This document shows positions 31,962 to 35,546 of a stretch of DNA of 35,546 nucleotides, piece by piece (the first letter of the stretch is position 1; every line of letters starts with the position of its first letter). The position numbers and the translations under genes are program-made. The stretch is from Mediterranea sp. (in: CFB group bacteria). GTDB taxonomy: Bacteria; Bacteroidota; Bacteroidia; Bacteroidales; Bacteroidaceae. A model generated the notes under the pieces. That model worked only from the letters and a program-made list of their open reading frames with translations, searched no databases and was not told the DNA's origin. The stretch covers positions 1 through 35,546 of the forward strand of contig JAISIZ010000113.1 in the NCBI GenBank assembly GCA_031261785.1. Direction: 5' to 3'.

Positions 31962-34781
31962 ATGGATTCAAACAACAAATTATTTCTCCTCGACGCTTAT
32001 GCCCTCATCTATCGGGCGTACTATGCGTTCATCAAGAACCCCCGGATCAATTCCAAAGGATTCAACACCTCCGCCGTGCTCGGCTTCGTCAACACGCTCG
32101 AGGAAGTGCTCAAAAAGGAGAATCCAACGCACATTGGCGTGGCCTTCGATCCCGCCGGTCCTACTTTCCGGCACGAAGCATTCCAACAATACAAGGCGCA
32201 GCGAGAGGAGACGCCCGAGACCATACGCCTCTCGGTACCCATCATCAAGGAGATCATCAACGCCTACCGCATCCCCATCCTCGAGGTGGCGGGCTACGAG
32301 GCCGACGACGTGATAGGCACCCTCGCCACCGAGGCCGGGCGGCGCGGCATCGACACCTACATGATGACCCCCGACAAGGACTATGGGCAGCTGGTGACCG
32401 ACCGCGTCTTCATGTACCGCCCCAAGCATACCGGTGGATTCGAGAAGATGGGCGTAGAAGAGGTGAAGGCGAAGTTCGACATACAGTCGCCCGCACAAGT
32501 CATCGACATGCTCGGCCTGATGGGCGACACTTCCGACAACATCCCCGGCTGTCCGGGCGTGGGCGAGAAGACGGCACAAAAGCTCGTCGCCGAGTTTGGC
32601 AGCGTGGAGAACCTGCTCGAACATACCGACCGGCTGAAAGGCGCGCTGAGGACGAAAGTAGAGACCAACCGCGAGATGATTGTCTTCTCCAAGTTCCTCG
32701 CCACCATCAAGACCGACGTACCCATCGAGCTGAAGATGGAACGACTCGTCCGCGAGAAACCCGACGAGAAATCGCTCCGACGCATTTTCGAAGAGATGGA
32801 GTTCCGCACGCTCATCAACCGGGTGCTGACCGACGAGCCTCCGACGAAACACGAAGAAGCCCTCGCCCCCCTCCCACTCTTCGGGCAAGAGGAAAATAAC
32901 GCCGCCGCCCAAGGCGATCTCTTCGCGAAAATCACGGGCGATGAGGCAGACGCCCCGAAAAAAACGATTCTGGAGACGTTAGAAACACGGGACGTAGACT
33001 ATCAACTCGTTGACACTAAGGAGAAAAGAGGCGAAATGCTTCAAAAGTTGCTGACAGCGGAAAACCTCGCGTTAGACACGGAGACCACCAATCCCGAACC
33101 TATGGAGGCCGAACTCGTGGGAATGAGCTTCGCCGCTGCCGAAAACCAAGCCTACTACGTCCCCGTGCCGCCCGATCGGGACGAAGCGTTAAAGATTGTC
33201 AATGAGCTACGCCCCCTCTTCGAGAACGAACAAACGACGAAGGTAGGACAGAACATCAAGTACGACATGATTGTCCTGCTCAACTATGGCGTCGAGGTTC
33301 GGGGACCACTCTTCGATACCATGATAGCCCATTACCTCATCCAGCCCGAGCTGCGCCACGGCATGGACTATCTCGCCGAAATCTACCTTCACTACCAGAC
33401 CATACACATCGACGCCCTCATCGGTCCCAAGGGGAAAAGCCAACGCAACATGCGCGACCTCTCCCCCGTAGCGGTGTACCGTTACGCCTGCGAGGACGCC
33501 GACGTGACGCTGCGACTGAAGAACGTCCTCGAACAGGAGCTGACGAAGCACGCCGCCGCCGACCTCTTCTACCGGATAGAGATGCCCCTGGTTCCCGTGC
33601 TGGTCGATATCGAACGCAACGGCGTGCTGCTCGACACCGGGGCGCTCAAGCAATCGTCCATGCACTTCACCGCCGAGATGACACGCATTGAGCGGGAAAT
33701 CTACCGACTGGCCGGACAGGAGTTCAACATCGCCTCGCCCAAGCAGGTCGGCGAGATGCTCTTCGACAAGCTGAAGATCTTCGACAAGCCCAAAAAGACC
33801 AAGACCGGACAGTACGTCACCTCCGAGGAGGTGCTCGAGAGCCTCCGCCACAAACACCCCGTGGTGGAGAAAATCCTCGAGCACCGCGGACTGAAAAAGC
33901 TGCTGGGCACCTACATCGACGCCCTGCCCCAGCTCATCAACCCCCGCACGGGACGCGTGCACACCTCGTTCAACCAAACCGTCACCGCCACCGGACGCCT
34001 CAGCTCGAGCAGCCCCAACCTGCAGAACATACCCATCCGCGACGAGAACGGCAAGGAGATACGCAAGGCCTTCATCCCCGACGAGGGATGCCTCTTCTTC
34101 TCGGCCGACTACTCGCAGATCGAACTCCGCATCATGGCGCACCTGAGCGAGGACCGACACATTATCAACGCCTTCCTCGACGGACACGACATACACGCAG
34201 CCAGCGCGGCCAAAATCTACAAGGTCGACATCAAGGACGTCACCCCCGACATGCGGCGAAAGGCCAAGACGGCCAACTTCGGCATCATCTACGGCATCTC
34301 CGTCTTCGGCCTCGCCGAGCGGCTCAACGTCGACCGCAAGGAGGCCAGGGAGCTGATCGACGAATACTTCGCCACCTACCCCGGCGTGAAGGCATACATG
34401 GAGCGCAGTGTCCAAGTGGCGCAGGAGAAAGGGTACGTGGAGACCATCTTCCACCGCAAGCGATACCTTCCCGACATCAACTCGCGCAACGCCACCGTAC
34501 GGGGCTACGCCGAGCGAAACGCCATCAACGCCCCCATACAAGGCAGCGCCGCCGACATCATCAAGATCGCCATGGCACGCATCTACCGCCGCTTCCGCAC
34601 CGAAGGTATCAAGGCCAAGATGATCCTGCAGGTGCACGACGAGCTGAACTTCAGCGTCCCCCCAGCCGAGCGCGAGCGTGTCGAAGAGATCGTCATCGCC
34701 GAGATGGAGGGAGCCTACCGCATGCACGTCCCCCTGAAGGCCGACTGCGGATGGGGAACGAACTGGCTGGAGGCGCACTGA
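31962..34781 (+). CDS. polA: DNA polymerase I
   Basis: This 939-residue polymerase for Okazaki-fragment processing and repair has three domains. The 5'-3' exonuclease (about 1-290) shows EVAGYEADDVIGTLA and YMMTPDKDYGQLV. The 3'-5' exonuclease (about 350-530) keeps its metal ligands (LALDTETTNP, Asp372 and Glu374), so proofreading should be active. The polymerase domain has motif A FFSADYSQIELRIMAHLS (Asp about 716), motif B RRKAKTANFGIIYG and motif C LQVHDELNF (about 890-898). It is full length. It is divergent from the polyprenyl synthase gene. Confidence 0.98.
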   Translation: MDSNNKLFLLDAYALIYRAYYAFIKNPRINSKGFNTSAVLGFVNTLEEVLKKENPTHIGVAFDPAGPTFRHEAFQQYKAQREETPETIRLSVPIIKEIINAYRIPILEVAGYEADDVIGTLATEAGRRGIDTYMMTPDKDYGQLVTDRVFMYRPKHTGGFEKMGVEEVKAKFDIQSPAQVIDMLGLMGDTSDNIPGCPGVGEKTAQKLVAEFGSVENLLEHTDRLKGALRTKVETNREMIVFSKFLATIKTDVPIELKMERLVREKPDEKSLRRIFEEMEFRTLINRVLTDEPPTKHEEALAPLPLFGQEENNAAAQGDLFAKITGDEADAPKKTILETLETRDVDYQLVDTKEKRGEMLQKLLTAENLALDTETTNPEPMEAELVGMSFAAAENQAYYVPVPPDRDEALKIVNELRPLFENEQTTKVGQNIKYDMIVLLNYGVEVRGPLFDTMIAHYLIQPELRHGMDYLAEIYLHYQTIHIDALIGPKGKSQRNMRDLSPVAVYRYACEDADVTLRLKNVLEQELTKHAAADLFYRIEMPLVPVLVDIERNGVLLDTGALKQSSMHFTAEMTRIEREIYRLAGQEFNIASPKQVGEMLFDKLKIFDKPKKTKTGQYVTSEEVLESLRHKHPVVEKILEHRGLKKLLGTYIDALPQLINPRTGRVHTSFNQTVTATGRLSSSSPNLQNIPIRDENGKEIRKAFIPDEGCLFFSADYSQIELRIMAHLSEDRHIINAFLDGHDIHAASAAKIYKVDIKDVTPDMRRKAKTANFGIIYGISVFGLAERLNVDRKEARELIDEYFATYPGVKAYMERSVQVAQEKGYVETIFHRKRYLPDINSRNATVRGYAERNAINAPIQGSAADIIKIAMARIYRRFRTEGIKAKMILQVHDELNFSVPPAERERVEEIVIAEMEGAYRMHVPLKADCGWGTNWLEAH

Positions 34782-34834
34782 CACGCCGCACGTCCTCGCC
34801 TCCCCATCTCGTCCGTAAAAAAGGATTTCTTTCG

Positions 34835-34866
34835 CTTGCGCCCGTGGAAAGAATAGCCTATCTTTG
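34835..34866 (+). promoter_or_regulatory. Promoter of the right-end AAA ATPase gene
   Basis: TTG (34836-34838), 20 nt, then TATCTTTG (34859-34866), a perfect TAnnTTTG. The ATG follows 30 nt downstream, so the gene is transcribed independently of polA. Confidence 0.68.
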
Positions 34867-34896
34867 CCACACGTCGCACTTAACAATAGATACGCT

Positions 34897-35546
34897 ATGG
34901 CAACGAAAGGCAAATTTTTCTGTACGGCAGGGCCCATTAAGCCCGAGAAACATTATAATGTGGATCCGCTCTCGCGCTTCGACCTGGACGAGATAGAGAC
35001 GCTGATTGACCAAGAAAAGTACTTCGTGCTCCACGCCCCGCGGCAGACGGGGAAGACCTCGTGCATGCTCGCCTTGAGGGATTACCTCAACAAGCGAGGC
35101 ACGTACCTCGCCGTCTATGTCAACATCGAGGGCGGACAGGGCTACAGGAACGAGGTGAACGCAGTGGTAGAAGGCGTAGTCGAGACCATTTGCAATGAAT
35201 TGGGCCTCATCATCGGAAAAGAACTGCCCCAACGCGTCAGGACGCAAGTGGCAGAAGAAAGTCCGAGAAACCTGCTGACGGGATTCCTCCTGGCGCTTTG
35301 CCAAGCGCTCGATCGTCCGCTCGTACTCATCATTGACGAAATCGACGCCTTGGTGGGCGATTCGCTGGTGAGCGTACTCCGCCAGATCCGAGCCGGATAC
35401 GCCAACCGCCCCGCCGCCTTCCCGCAGAGCATCATCCTATGCGGCGTGCGCGACGTGCGCGACTACCGCATCGTACTCTCCAACCAGGATGTCATCACCG
35501 GAGGATCGGCATTCAACATCAAGGCGAAATCCCTCCGTTTGGGCAA
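34897..35546 (+). CDS. AAA-family ATP-binding protein, 3' end cut by the window
   Basis: The reading frame is open from an ATG at 34897 to the window edge (216 codons visible). It begins MATKGKFFCTAGPIKPEKHY and has Walker A VLHAPRQTGKTSCMLAL (about residues 46-62) and Walker B PLVLIIDEIDAL (about 143-154). The opening (phenylalanine-rich, then a TAGP segment, then LSRFDLDEIETLI) is that of a Bacteroidales family of lone ATPases related to AAA_35-type proteins. Its function is unknown, and the C-terminal domain is out of view. Like the 21863 gene, it has a private promoter and follows a housekeeping gene. Confidence 0.82.
   Translation, partial: MATKGKFFCTAGPIKPEKHYNVDPLSRFDLDEIETLIDQEKYFVLHAPRQTGKTSCMLALRDYLNKRGTYLAVYVNIEGGQGYRNEVNAVVEGVVETICNELGLIIGKELPQRVRTQVAEESPRNLLTGFLLALCQALDRPLVLIIDEIDALVGDSLVSVLRQIRAGYANRPAAFPQSIILCGVRDVRDYRIVLSNQDVITGGSAFNIKAKSLRLG

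Noticed and set aside
33207..34937. 576-codon open frame antisense to polA
   Set aside because: It lies wholly opposite the polymerase coding sequence in a GC-rich gene, shows no recognisable domain, and has the low-complexity Gly/Val/Asp composition expected of an antisense frame.

Overview
The window looks like chromosomal DNA from a GC-rich member of the Bacteroidales. Two things point there. At least seven genes are preceded by the Bacteroidota-type promoter (TTG, 19-21 nt, then TAnnTTTG), and the gene families are typical of the group: DUF4254, DUF6563, ORF6N, a fimbrillin-like lipoprotein with a FISUMP-type C-terminus, and AAA/PD-(D/E)XK ATPases. The relaxed collection of ATPase families suggests a Tannerella/Porphyromonas-like relative, but the species cannot be fixed from sequence alone. 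No rRNA, tRNA, CRISPR array or intact transposase was seen.

Layout. (1) 1-800 is a decayed accessory patch: a frameshifted, N-terminally missing DUF4143 ATPase, followed by short direct repeats and three consecutive hairpins. (2) 797-3446 holds a secreted DUF6563 protein and a divergent GtrA / GT87-like pair. (3) 3421-18421 is a 15-kb block of 15 minus-strand genes, mostly overlapping or a few bases apart, that builds a lipopolysaccharide or other surface glycan. It starts at a strong promoter (18447-18477) with DUF4254 and a GT9 heptosyltransferase. An AT-richer ORF6N gene, a galactofuranosyltransferase-like enzyme, a WaaP-type LPS kinase, two GT4 enzymes and one GT2 enzyme follow. Next comes a CDP-3,6-dideoxyhexose set (rfbH, rfbF, rfbG, a CDP-sugar epimerase/reductase), then a UDP-galactopyranose-mutase-like flavoprotein, a second GtrA flippase and a polytopic membrane protein. 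(4) 18577-21617 holds a PH-domain membrane protein, then a 67-residue peptide directly upstream of a fimbrillin-like lipoprotein, closed by a clear terminator. (5) 21802-23578 is a free-standing AAA-ATPase/PD-(D/E)XK gene with its own promoter. (6) 23621-31872 carries housekeeping genes: mnmG, apt, uvrC, dtd, a MazG-like pyrophosphohydrolase, deoC, a DUF1266 gene and a convergent polyprenyl synthase. A near-perfect parS site lies just after mnmG and a compound tandem repeat lies between uvrC and dtd. (7) 31962-34781 is polA, followed by another accessory ATPase (34897 onward) cut by the window end.

How the genes fit together. RfbF activates glucose-1-phosphate to CDP-glucose, RfbG makes the 4-keto-6-deoxy sugar, RfbH removes the 3-hydroxyl, and the 6888-7778 reductase/epimerase would finish a CDP-3,6-dideoxyhexose. 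The GT2 enzyme upstream resembles abequosyltransferases and could transfer it. GT9, LPS kinase, galactofuranosyltransferase and GT4 enzymes are consistent with core or O-chain assembly. The two GtrA proteins next to GT-C-like membrane proteins suggest periplasmic glycan decoration. The most noteworthy items are the parS site, the compound repeat at 28054-28176, the peptide/fimbrillin pair, the dideoxyhexose pathway lacking a visible RfbI reductase, and the repeated appearance of lone ATPase genes between conserved genes.
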